Shown: piece after piece, positions 31,101 through 40,616 of the stretch
Position numbering within the stretch: the stretch's first letter is position 1
How the letters are laid out: every line of letters starts with the position of its first letter
DNA from: Undaria pinnatifida
Taxonomy: Eukaryota > Sar > Phaeophyceae > Laminariales > Alariaceae
Length of the DNA stretch: 64,000 bases
Direction: 5' to 3'
Assembly: GCA_012845835.1 (NCBI GenBank)
Contig: JABAKD010000016.1
Location: 13,691,020 to 13,755,019 of the forward strand
Made by a program: the position numbers and the translations under genes
Notes under the pieces: model-generated
What the model was told of the DNA's origin: nothing
What the model saw: the letters and a program-made list of their open reading frames with translations, nothing else
Databases searched by the model: none

Positions 31101-32461
31101 ACGTGGTATATGTTATGGTACCAAGTTGTTATTGTATGGTAAGAGTACTCGTAATATGATGTGGTACGGTATTGTGTGTTACGGTCAGTTGTTGTATAGT
31201 ACAGTATGCCAGGTATTATGGTACAATATCCTAGGTAGTATGATATGGTATGGTCCTAGGTAGTATGATATGGTATGGTATGATATCATTTATAAGCGTA
31301 ATATGGTATGGTATCATGTATATTGTGTGGTATGGTATGGTGCGCAACTCTCCCTTTAAACCGTCGGTCACTCATTTATGCTAACGACAGGGCAGGCTTT
31401 AACGGGGGACCGGTGGTCGATTAACCAACTCCATAAAAGCCAACAAGTGTTATATGTGTCTGTGTTGTATGGTATGGTATGGTATGGTATGGTACGGTAT
31501 GGTACGGCATGGTACGGTATGGTATGGTATGGTGTGGTGAGCGACTCTCTGTTTCAATCAATATCGGTCGGTCTCTCATTCGCGCTTACGACAGAGCGGG
31601 CTTTACGGGAGGACTGGTGGTCGATTACCCCAACTCCACAAAAGCCAAGAAGTACTACCTCTGCCTCAGCTTCGAGCATGGCTACAAAACACCCGAGCCG
31701 AAGGTGGCGGAGCAGGGGGGGGGCGCTGCGAAGTTTGACGTGAGTTATTCGGCCGGGGGCTTACGGCGCGCACACCTACTATGTTTAGTGTCGGTACTCG
31801 AGCTGGTAGCCATCAGGAACATGATTAAAATTAGGTACCCCCTCTACTACTGTGGCATGAGGCCCCCATGGTATAGTACGGTATCATGCGATATGGTGCA
31901 GGCCTACTAGAATGACACGAAGTGGTATTGGTCTGTTAGTATGAAACGGTATGGAATACCAGGGTAGTATGATATGGTAGCATTGTATGGTGTCGTGTAT
32001 ACCATGGTATCGGGTACTTTGGTACGGTATAAGTACATCTTCCCTCTTGATCCGACCACCGACGCGCGTTTTGTGGTGCTAGAATCAATCTCCAGGCCGG
32101 CAGCAGAGAAAAGCGAAGTCATGGTGTCACATATGTTTAATATTGATATTGTATTGTATAATAACATTATATGGTATGTTATGACAAGGTATGGTGCTGT
32201 ATAGTATATCATGGTGCATTCGAGGTGTGGTAGCTGTTTCCCTCTTGATCCGACCACCGACGTGCGTTTTTCGTGATGTTAAAATCGAATCTCCAGGCCG
32301 GGAGCAGAGAGAGGCGAGGTCCGCGAGGAAAAGCGAAAAAGGGAAAAGTTGCCAAGAGCCGCAGCTGGGTTTTGGCCAAGAAGGACCAGCAGCGGCGGCA
32401 GGGCAGAGACGTACGAGACGACAACAAGTTCACCGGCCGAAAACGAAAGGACAAGTTTTGA
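25183..32461 (+). CDS. BUD23: BUD23/WBSCR22, 18S rRNA guanine-N7 methyltransferase, six exons
   Basis: SAM-dependent enzyme that, with its small activator TRM112, methylates one guanine N7 in 18S rRNA and helps export of pre-40S subunits; acts in nucleolus and nucleoplasm. Exons 25183-25320, 28565-28704, 29323-29413, 30840-31000, 31595-31739 and 32297-32461 join in frame to 279 residues, matching the family's 275-281. The N-terminus [16 protein letters not shown] and [20 protein letters not shown] are typical. Motif I is [12 protein letters not shown] (53-64), then [29 protein letters not shown] and [28 protein letters not shown] follows in exon 5. The lysine/arginine-rich tail ([29 protein letters not shown]) is the C-terminal family domain with nuclear signals. 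Nothing essential is missing. Introns 1, 4 and 5 hold decayed partial copies of neighbouring exons, a striking oddity. Confidence 0.96.
25423..25580 (+). pseudogene. Second copy of BUD23 exon 1 end, in intron 1
   Basis: ATCCAGGCAGAGATTTCTGA...GAACATTGAG of exon 1 (25273-25320) recurs at 25423-25470, exactly 150 bp later, with one base change. The following intron start and a GGACCATGGGATTCATCGAG block (25391 and 25549) are duplicated too. The donor GAG|gtaagg has become GAG|gtataa. Because the offset is 50 codons, the frame stays open from exon 1 through the donor into the copy. Retention of this segment would insert residues and then stop just after the copy. Confidence 0.85.
26698..26830 (+). 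repeat. Minisatellite, unit about 58 bp, 2.5 copies
   Basis: Units share CTGGGGACT, GAAATGACTG and CCCGCCAGTCCCAAGG with modest divergence. Lies in BUD23 intron 1. Confidence 0.8.
30270..30768 (+). pseudogene. Three decayed echoes of the BUD23 exon 4 acceptor and start
   Basis: The functional exon 4 is preceded by GATTTTGAAATCCCCCCTCCC, a TTGGTTGCTCTTTCTC tract, an acceptor and TGGTTGTGCTACGCGCAGAC. Related units begin at about 30270, 30364 and 30700. Their exon-like parts sit at 30327-30355 (TTATGCTACTCCCAGAAGAC), 30417-30450 (CTTATGCTGCCCAGATGACT) and 30732-30760 (GGTTGTGCTACACCCAAACT). The third has a premature stop, and all lack the rest of the exon. A separate dispersed repeat sits between units 2 and 3. 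The last (functional) unit is 30769 onward. Confidence 0.8.
30456..30690 (+). repeat. Dispersed repeat with poly-C, copy inside the echo array
   Basis: TGCAGGGGTGCGAGGGTCTATGGTCATACG and the following GACTGAGTACACCCC with an 18-base C-run are found in reverse orientation at 45945-46065. A second partial copy (TCGGGGAAAACCCAACGTGCTCCGT, 30611-30680) follows. Its placement between echo units 2 and 3 suggests insertion after those units formed. Confidence 0.7.
31020..31540 (+). repeat. GGTAT-type degenerate satellite in BUD23 intron 4
   Basis: Irregular runs of GGTATGGTAT, GATATGGTAT and GTACGGTAT between exons 4 and 5, interrupted by the exon 5 echo. Similar runs recur at 31860-32210 in intron 5, and their reverse complement (ATACCCTATCATATC) at 60940-61275. 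Confidence 0.85.
31350..31470 (+). pseudogene. Decayed echo of BUD23 exon 5
   Basis: ACGACAG followed by GGCAGGCTTTAACGGGGGAC (31384-31410) parallels the exon 5 acceptor ACGACAG and AGCGGGCTTTACGGGAGGAC (31588 on), 204 bp downstream. Similarity continues through GGTGGTCGATTA, CCAACTCCA and AAAAGCCAA, and upstream through TCGGTC..CTCATT. Indels and an in-frame stop make it non-coding. Both copies lie next to GGTAT satellite. Confidence 0.85.
32036..32130 (+). pseudogene. Decayed echo of BUD23 exon 6 acceptor and start
   Basis: TTCCCTCTTGATCCGACCAC through ATCTCCAGGCCGGCAGCAGA matches the sequence across the real exon 6 acceptor (32231-32310), 201 bp downstream. The echo keeps an apparent acceptor (CTCCAG|GCCGG) but loses the frame after AAAGCGAAG. 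A cryptic splice to it would truncate the C-terminal domain. Confidence 0.85.
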
Positions 32462-32810
32462 TTTTTGGCGGTGGAGGTTGATGCTTTGGGGAGAAGCTCT
32501 CTCTCTGTTGCGCGTTGGGTGCGTGTTGTGTGGAGGGGGGGAAGGGGGGGGCGTTCTGATGTGTTGCTCGCCTTTGCCATTTGACCATTGACCACGCATC
32601 TCTTTCGAGACGGAGCAGGAAGGGGGGGGAGCTCTCTCTGCTGCGCACTGGGCATGTGCTGGTTTGTGTATAGGTGTGTGTTGTTGTCTCTGTGTTGTTG
32701 ACATTTTGAGAGGTGAAATGTCGGGACGGGAGTTGGTGAAAGAGCGAGGCGAGAAGCGGGGGACATGGCGTGCGAGTGTTGTTTTGTATTTGCGATGGGG
32801 GACGAGGGGG

Positions 32811-32974
32811 GAAGGTGCTCTGTTTCGAAGTGATGAGGTAGCTCATTGATTTTTTCCATGACATTCCGCGATGAATGAACGCTTGCTGCCGGGGGAAAGG
32901 TGCTCTGTCTCGAGTGACAAGGTAACTCATTGATTATTTCCATGGAATTCCGCGATGAATGAACGCTTGCTGCA
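32811..32974 (+). repeat. Diverged 84 bp tandem duplication
   Basis: Units 32811-32894 and 32895-32974 share AAGGTGCTCTGT, CTCATTGATT, TTTCCATG and TTCCGCGATGAATGAACGCTTGCTGC. They lie just downstream of BUD23, probably in or after its 3' UTR. Confidence 0.9.
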
Positions 32975-34011
32975 TGACTAATTTGCTGTCCCTTCGTGCC
33001 GAGCAATGGCGACATGATCCTTGTGTAGGACAGATAAATCTGTATGGCAGTTCTAATGAGGAAGACACAACCTGATTCGTAACTGTAAATTAGGGAGCTC
33101 GGTTATGTTGCTGTCGTAACGAAGAAGTCACAAGCTTCTAATAGTGTAAACGGGAGAGCTCGGGTATGTACGCTTGCACGATGCTCGTACACTACGTATG
33201 AAACCTGTTCGTGCCTTTTTTTCTTTCATCGCCGTCGAATATCTAAAGCCTCGCGGTCGCAGCTGAATTTTATCGTCCATGGTCGAAGCCTCGCGTCCGC
33301 AGCTGAGGTATATCTGGAGTATGAACCGACGGGAAAGATTCGGTGCGCCGCCTGTAAGCGACTCGTGTGGATGAGCCACAGAACTTCTGTTCATTCTTTC
33401 GTTTTTTGTTCTTGTTTTTTTCTTCTCTTTTTGAAAATTCATACTCCTCCTAGCCAAGACTATGACAAGGTCCTCAGTACGTAACAATATGGAATGAGAT
33501 GTCAATATTGAGTCATTAGACTATACTATGTGGCAATTGACGGTCTGCTTGGTTGTGCTTCACTGGGAATACGATTGCTATTTTTTTTCCTATTATTTTT
33601 CAAGTAGCAATATAAGATCGAGTTTTAAGTTGCGAGCTGCGCTATAATGCACCCACAAAAAAGGCAAGTATGTGTGTACCAGCCACTAGCCGAATGCATC
33701 GTCTGAGCCATTAAGTGCATGCTCACGAAGGAAGAAGATCGTTATATCCGTTCGCCCGTTCGAGCCGACTATCAACATGCCTGGTAGCTTTTTTGCTTTT
33801 TGCCAATAAAATAATCAAATACACGCGCGAGAGCGTGAGTTAGCAAACTTCGGTGACAATCGACGAGCATTAGCTGATGAACGGTGAGAGTGCTGAACCC
33901 TCGTATGCGCGATAAAAGCGAAGGCACGTTCCGGGGGGACAAGGGAAGGCACCTGACCTGAGTCATCCCACCGAAGGAAGTGCACGTTTTTAGGTCAACT
34001 AATGTCTGTGA

Positions 34012-34096
34012 TAATGTTAGCTGTTAAGCTGTTAGCTGTGAGCTGTTATGCTGTTAGCTGTGAGCTGTTGGCTGTTGGCTGTTGGCTGTCAGCTCT
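34012..34096 (+). repeat. GCTGTTAGCTGTGA minisatellite
   Basis: Irregular tandem array of 7 and 14 bp units (GCTGTTA, GCTGTGA, GCTGTTG). Confidence 0.9.
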
Positions 34097-37000
34097 ATTA
34101 ATGTGACCGGTTGAAGTTCTCAAGACTTTCAAGTAACTATCGGTCAGTATGATACAAACTATCACAACTTCACCAGTAGTTTACATTTTATAAAAATATA
34201 CCTGGTATTGTTAAGGACGTCAGCCGTGAGTTTGACGAATTTCAGGTCAATACTCATCTTTGCAAGCTGCGTGTTGTTGGTACTTGTAAAATATACTAAA
34301 TGGGAGGGGTTTTCTATTTGTTTTAGGACTACATGTACTGTACAGTAATGTACTGTACAGTAGTAGCGCACAGAAATATTGGTCGGGTTGCGCGAACGAA
34401 CGCCTTCGAAGTCATTTTTCCTGTGATGATGGATGATGGATGATGTTGAGCGCATCGCGTTAGGAGCTCAGTCACTTCTTGGAAAGTTCTGCTGCATCCC
34501 TATCGTGGCATGACTCGCTTGTGACCACGACTTGTTCACAAAGTCGCTGGAGGTAAAACGTCTTTCTTGCGAGTTGAGTGGGAAAGTAAAAGCGAGTCAT
34601 CGACTAAAACATAACCATTAATAACAGGCCTGTTTAGTATCAATTAATTACTGTAATAAATGAGAAAATAAATGAGGAAAGTACTCAGAAAACCACCAGG
34701 TATTTGACGGATGTTTTGTCTATGTTGATGCCAACAAAGAGCGATCGATGTATTTGAACGAATTCTGCCTCCAGTCACAGTGGTTATTCAGCAGTCACCA
34801 CCTCGAAAGTAACATGTGAGCTCGTCTGGGTCTTTGTTGCCCATCTTCGAGTCACCAGTGCTTTGTTCACATTCTGACGGCGTGCATTTTTGGCACATAA
34901 GTTGTACCTCGTAGTACAGAGGTGCATACGTACAGTAGTAGCAGTTGTGTCCCTCCGTAGCGACGCCAGCCGGAAATACCGGCACCAGCCGAGGGGTGTT
35001 GCCTCCATAATATGGTGGGCCTGAGGAGAGGCCATCTGGAAGATCTCAATAAAACTACTGTATCCGCGTTTTCAACCACACCTAAATTGCTTTATCCTCG
35101 TCTTCTCCGTGTAAGGAGGCGGTGCGATACAGGGTGGCGGTGGCAGTTACGTGGGAAGGACGAACTCCTTTAGCTCCAACGTAAGCAGTGACTATTTGTC
35201 AACAAACTACTGCATGAGGGTGAGGACGTCATCAGTCTGTTAACAGCCCGGTTTTTTCTAAATCCGAGTTGACATCGACCCTCTAAAAATTGCCACCTGA
35301 AAAAAGTACCAATCAGAAAACGAAACTGCGGGCACAAAATGTCTAGTTTACTCCACTTGTTACCCTTGATGTGGTCTTCTCTTGTTGTACGCTCGGCTAC
35401 CTCGTAGTCTTCGAATCATGAGCCGCGTCCAGAGAGCATGCCCACATCAGGGGGGTGACTGCCACTCCGCCCCCCCGCCCCCGCGCCCCTCCTTCTTTCA
35501 ATCCCTTGGCGACCCTGACGTTGGAGCTTGAAGCGGGACACCCCCCACAATATGGCAACCTGGGTGGTCTCCTGGCCATACCCACGAGCTCCAACGCGCT
35601 ATCGACTCAAAGGGGTTCCAGTGGCCCGAAGGCAAGCGGCAGGTCCCGTCCCAGAAATAGTTATGTGACGGACCTTGGCCAAGGCTCTCGTCTCTTGATC
35701 TCCTAGTTAGTGAGTTATACGATCCAGGCGGGCTTGCCGTTTCGGAAGGCTGGTCCGGGGCATCGGCGTCGCGCCGTGTGATGGACAGGGTTAACCGGCT
35801 TGTACAGCTGTTGCTAGCTTCTTGCGGAGGATACTTGTTCGTGTGCCGTGCGCTTTCGCGCCGCGGGCATAACAATTTTCCAGAGGCCTTAGGGTGGCGT
35901 TCTCTTTGTGCCAAGACGCCACGCCAACAAAAAAAATGGCACAATGCAGGCTATCTTCTCCCTCGGGAACCCCCATGTGTTGCGAACTTCCCGCAGGCCG
36001 CAGGCTCCTTCCGAACCGGCTGATGGTGCCCTATTCAGGTAGCCCCCTCTTCACTCGGCCTTTCAAAGGGTCATTGAGGTTCGCCAGAATCTCCGGCAAT
36101 ATAGTTTATATCCCAATCCTGGCCCCACCGGGGGCATGTTCTCTTCGTAAAAACTGACGGCGATGCCTCCGTCGATAGACGCACCTGTGCCGGCTATTAA
36201 TAGTGAGGTCTCAATATCGGCCGCTCACCAGGACACCCCATCTCGAAGAACGGTTGCCTCTCGGCCATGCCAGGCAGTTCGAGGATATATATACATTTAT
36301 GCTCATGAGTTTACTGCACCCCGTCGAGTACCCCGCTGTGTGCTTCGAGGGACGTGCCTGATTCGAGGACACGCTCGAATATATCTGTTTCTTCGAGGTA
36401 TTCAGCGGCGAAAGATAAGGCGACTTTCTTTTCGGGCATGCCTGCCAGACAGAGTTCCGGGAAATCGGCGCCTCACTCGCTTACTGCCCCCGCCGCGCGT
36501 TCTGCCACGCACTCTTCGGTGTCGATTATGATGTCCAACCGACGTCACCCCTCCCTGTGTCACGATTTGGACGTCAACACTTGCCAGATACGACGCATCC
36601 TTCGCCATAGGCACGCGTTGTTTCGGGGCTCGTAGCGGCACCCGGTCTTGGCAATGATGCCGGTTCCGCCAATCTCGCTCCCGAGGAATGACATGTGGTA
36701 GAGCTCGGGCCATACCTGCCTTTACTCGTATGAGGCCGAGGTGTATCTCGCTTATATCTCCCCGTTCGAATGGTAAACGGAGACGCTTCATCGCCAACTG
36801 CAGCGGAAATCAAACCACTATTAATAGTTGCCTGGCACGGTCACGTTGCCGCGCCCCGCTGGAGCAAGCGATCGTGCCCCCGCGAATGCATCCAAAACAA
36901 CGCATTAGCTCGACCTCTCGCCGTATCACTCGGCCACAGACGTCATTTTCGGCGGCACACAAATGGTCGCTTCCATCCACCACAGCCGTCTTGTCGGTCA

Positions 37001-38028
37001 GATGCATGCTACGGTGGAGGTAGGTGATCGTTTTCGTCTGAAATGGTCGCTGAATGGCTCGAAATGCTCCTTAACCCAAAATCGTCGGAAAATAAAAAAA
37101 TAATAGGCCATTTTCTTGCATGGTTCTCGTGTTGTGTGCGTAGACCATTGGGATTTTTCATCCCGGTCGTAGCAGTTTTATTTTTCTCCAAATCAGTTTT
37201 TGAGAGAGGTCTTGAGCTCCCAACTTGAGTGGTGTAGTGCTCACCTCTATTGTAGCACACGTCGTCATGACGAACACGATGGAGCAGTGCGTGAAAATGG
37301 GCTAGCTTTTTGTCTCGCTTAGCTGTCGAACCGTCAAGCCCACATGCTTGACCCCTCCGGGCACATCGGCCCTAAGCCCAAACTGCCCTACCTCGCGGTT
37401 GACGTCCACCTGCCGCGGTCGCCACTACCAAACTAGCGCTGCCATAGAGATGACGATGACGATGTTCCGCCACTATAAATAGCTCATTTCCCAAAAATCT
37501 AGCTCGCGGTCTAAAACCAATGGGCCACCTCCACGTCATGCCGACGCAGACCGTGCGACACCTTTCGCTCAGTGCGGTGAGGAAATCAACCTTAAAAAAG
37601 CTGTTATTAACCGACGACTACATTAGTGCTTATCCCGAAGGCAGTACGAGCACATACATCCTTGGCCGTTAGGCACACTGCGGGATAGGCACTCTCTACT
37701 GTTCACCTAGTTTTCTTCCGCATAAGTTAGGGGCACCGGCACTTCAAGAACAACAGCTGCCTACATTCTGGCGGGAACATCTGAGAGGAATATGGACGGT
37801 TGTCCACCAGAAGGCTGCATGTCCTTGCCAAACTCCTCTCGCCCGATGTTGATGTGGATGATGGGCAGGAGGTGCGCGCTGCATGCTCCTCCCAAGTTAC
37901 CCTCGCCCGGTGTTGATGTAAAATGGTTGATTGGAGGTGCGTGAAAAGTTGACCGGACTCATCGTCCGCGCGCCACGGGGGAAGTCGCCGGCACCGCCGC
38001 CATCGCGGCCGCGGACACGGCGACATGG

Positions 38029-39886
38029 TCTTTGGGCACGAGTATAGCCATCAGTGTGGCCCACATCTCCTCGCTGCCGGCAGAGCGCGACTTACAGGAG
38101 AGTGCGATATGCGACTTTAACCCCTCCCGCATGCGTAGCGACACGCTGACGACCCGCGTGATCGTGATTAGCCCCCGCCGAAGCTTCTTGGGCGGCAATC
38201 CCCGACCGTGTGTCCCCCCGCCTGGTTTATGCAATCAGCCACTGGAGCAGGAGGACGGGCCGTCGTTGTCGACTAACTCATCTCCTTGCTGCCACCCGGC
38301 AAAGTTGACTAGAGGTCTATCAATGAAGGGGCACGAGGGAAGGTGGGCGGAGATAAGGGGTGCTCTGCAGTTCGCCGCCCGCGTTCAATGGGACATCTTC
38401 GGACCGTAGTCAACCAGCTACGTGAAGACTGACATTTACGGTACGTTTGAGCTCATGTTGCGTGCCCATGGAAGGAGCCCAACCTCCTCTCCTCGTTCTT
38501 GCTGTGCTTCCTGTTTTGCAATGCGTTGGACCTGCATCAAAGGGCATAACTCGACTTTCCCACTCGACTTTCCCCGACCGAGGGAACGGGAAGTGGCGGT
38601 CGGCCGCTACGGTACGTTGTTCGCTGCATCGACCCCCCACGTTCAAGAATATCTGGTAGGCCTCGACGCCGAACGTAAAGAACGACTTACGAGGTGGACA
38701 CTCGAGGTCCAAAGCGCGTTGGAGACGGGTGACGCGCTTTCTCCCTTCTCACAGCGATGGCAGCGACACCGGAGAGGACGGACCGGACGCTGGAGAGCGA
38801 CCATTTACATACGGGACCAGCTGAACAGGGAGGATCCGCCGGGAGTGCAGCAGAGAGGCGTCATACCGCGCGGAATAGGGGTGCATCTCCCTGCGCCTAC
38901 TGCGGGCGGGCACTAAAGAATTCTACTGGAGATTCGGCGGTAGACTCTTTATGGGCACTCATTCCGTGTCCCCACGGAGACCAAGTGCATGCTCACTGCA
39001 TGCTGGACCGTGCGGAACGCCTCCAGAGTGGGAATGCAGACCCACAGCCATGCGTCGCGTGTCGCCCGGAATGGCCGGCAAGGAATCGGCCCCTCCATCA
39101 GACTGAGCTGACTGACCTTAAGGTTTTCCAAGGCCACGGCCGGGGGGAAGGTGGTCGGCAGTAGCGGGATCCCTGTTGTTTGCCGAACTCTTGACGGAAG
39201 ACGGCCTCTGGCTGGACCCAACCAGCTACGCCACGACTGGACCCCAAGATACATTTGAGGAGATGATTACGACCCATGGGAGCAGCCCAACCTCCCCGTT
39301 CCTGTTGTGCTCCCTGTTCGGCGTTGCTCTTGGCCTGCCCCAAGGCGCCTACCTCGACTTCGCCCGACCAACGGAACGGCGAGCGGCAGCCGGTCACTAC
39401 CGTGAAATTTTCGCTGAGTACGCCATCTTCCCGCGGGATACTGTACTCCGACTCCCAAATCGAAGGATTTATATCCTACCTCATGTCCAAGAGTTAGTGG
39501 CGGGTCTCAACTCCACGTGGGAGGACCGCCCAACGAGGCGGACCCTCGGGGTCCAAAATGTGGTGAAAGAAGGTGAGGCGCTTCCTCCTTTCCCGACGGC
39601 GGCGTGGACCCTCGGGTCCTACAACGTGTTTGAGGCAGGTAACGCGCTGCCTCCTTCCCCGACGGCGGTGGGGGTAACACCGGAAGGAATATATTCGGCG
39701 CTAGAGAGTGGCTCGTTAGCAGTAGGAGTAACGCTACCGGAAGGAGCAGCTCCGGCGTCTGAAGGTGACTCGAGGGTACGGACGATTGCTCGGGGACATC
39801 AAATGGCGGGGTTACCCTGTGGACGTCAACGTGCAATGCATGCGCGGTTGTTACAGTGTTCCACTAGGTATCCACTATCTGCATGA
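38029..39886 (+). pseudogene. Degenerate tandem ORF pair with RING-like segment
   Basis: Frame 38032-38916 is broken by a TAG at 38407. A diverged second copy of its middle part lies at 39176-39886. Shared landmarks are GTFELMLRAHGRSPTS / DTFEEMITTHGSSPTS, FPRPRERE / FARPTERR, and HVQEYLVGL / HVQELVAGL. Between them, in another frame (38757-39164), is a Cys/His segment: CAYC, then IPCPHGDQVHAHC, then CVAC. The spacing is close to a RING-H2 finger, with two extra residues between the middle ligands. The block lies 0.7 kb upstream of the retrotransposon, in the same orientation, and could be its first ORF or a separate decayed element. Function unknown. Confidence 0.45.
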
Positions 39887-40616
39887 GCTATAGACCAACC
39901 GTCTATCCTCTGCTGATAAGTTAAGATCTGATTTCCGTTATTTCATTTGTTGTGCGATTTGGGATCGGAATCGTGAGATTCGGAATTAATAGAGTGCTTA
40001 GGAAGGCTGTCGTGCGATCCAGGGTTCGGCACGTACATATATATCGCACAATAGTATAAAGAACCACGGGACCTGCTGAGCATTTAGGAAACATAACAAT
40101 TGTAGCATTCTGCCTTAGGCTACGCGACCTGCGCTGATTGGCTTAAAATGGGTAGCTGCACGTTTCGCGTAAAGAGTGGGATGGTTCTCAGGAGAACACT
40201 AGGACTCGATGTGATTGGCTGTGTTGTGAGTTGGTCCTTACTCCCACTTCAAGCATGCAAGTTCCTAGGAGTCACACACGTGGCCTTGTAGAAGTGGCCG
40301 ACGTAGGCAGTTAGCAGCTTGCACTCATGAGTGACGTTTGGCATGAAGCTTTGGATACCTTGCCAGTACGATAGCCGGTATTTGGAGCTTGACCAGAGCC
40401 AAGCTTCCACCCCCCCCCCTCCTCTCCTCCCCCCTCTCGATCACTCTTGTATCCTGACCTAAACCAGCAAGCCTCGCTTGATAACAATAAGAGAATCTAC
40501 TCCAATACCTACCTGGGTTTTATACTGCTGTCAGCTGTGGTCTCGCGATAGACACACCTGTGTCCCTTCTGAGGATCATATCGACAAGGATCTCCTGAGG
40601 TTCACACCTTCATACG

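Larger units (their letters stand above)
32462..38029. other. Intergenic, no recognisable gene
   Basis: Contents seen: an 84 bp tandem duplication (32811-32974), a GCTGTTAGCTGTGA minisatellite (34012-34096), a CGTCAGCCGTGAG-type repeat (34222-34275), and a GC-richer stretch at 35400-37030. The GC-rich stretch has overlapping open frames on both strands. None has paired splice sites or a domain I know. The minus-strand stretch 36402-37007 (MHLTDKTAVVDGSDHLCAAE...) looks mildly protein-like and may be an old transposon remnant, but I cannot support it. Confidence 0.45.

Noticed and set aside
35498..37030. Several 80-150 codon ORFs on both strands
   Set aside because: GC-rich stretch with overlapping open frames, no motif, no splice logic; kept only as intergenic remnant.
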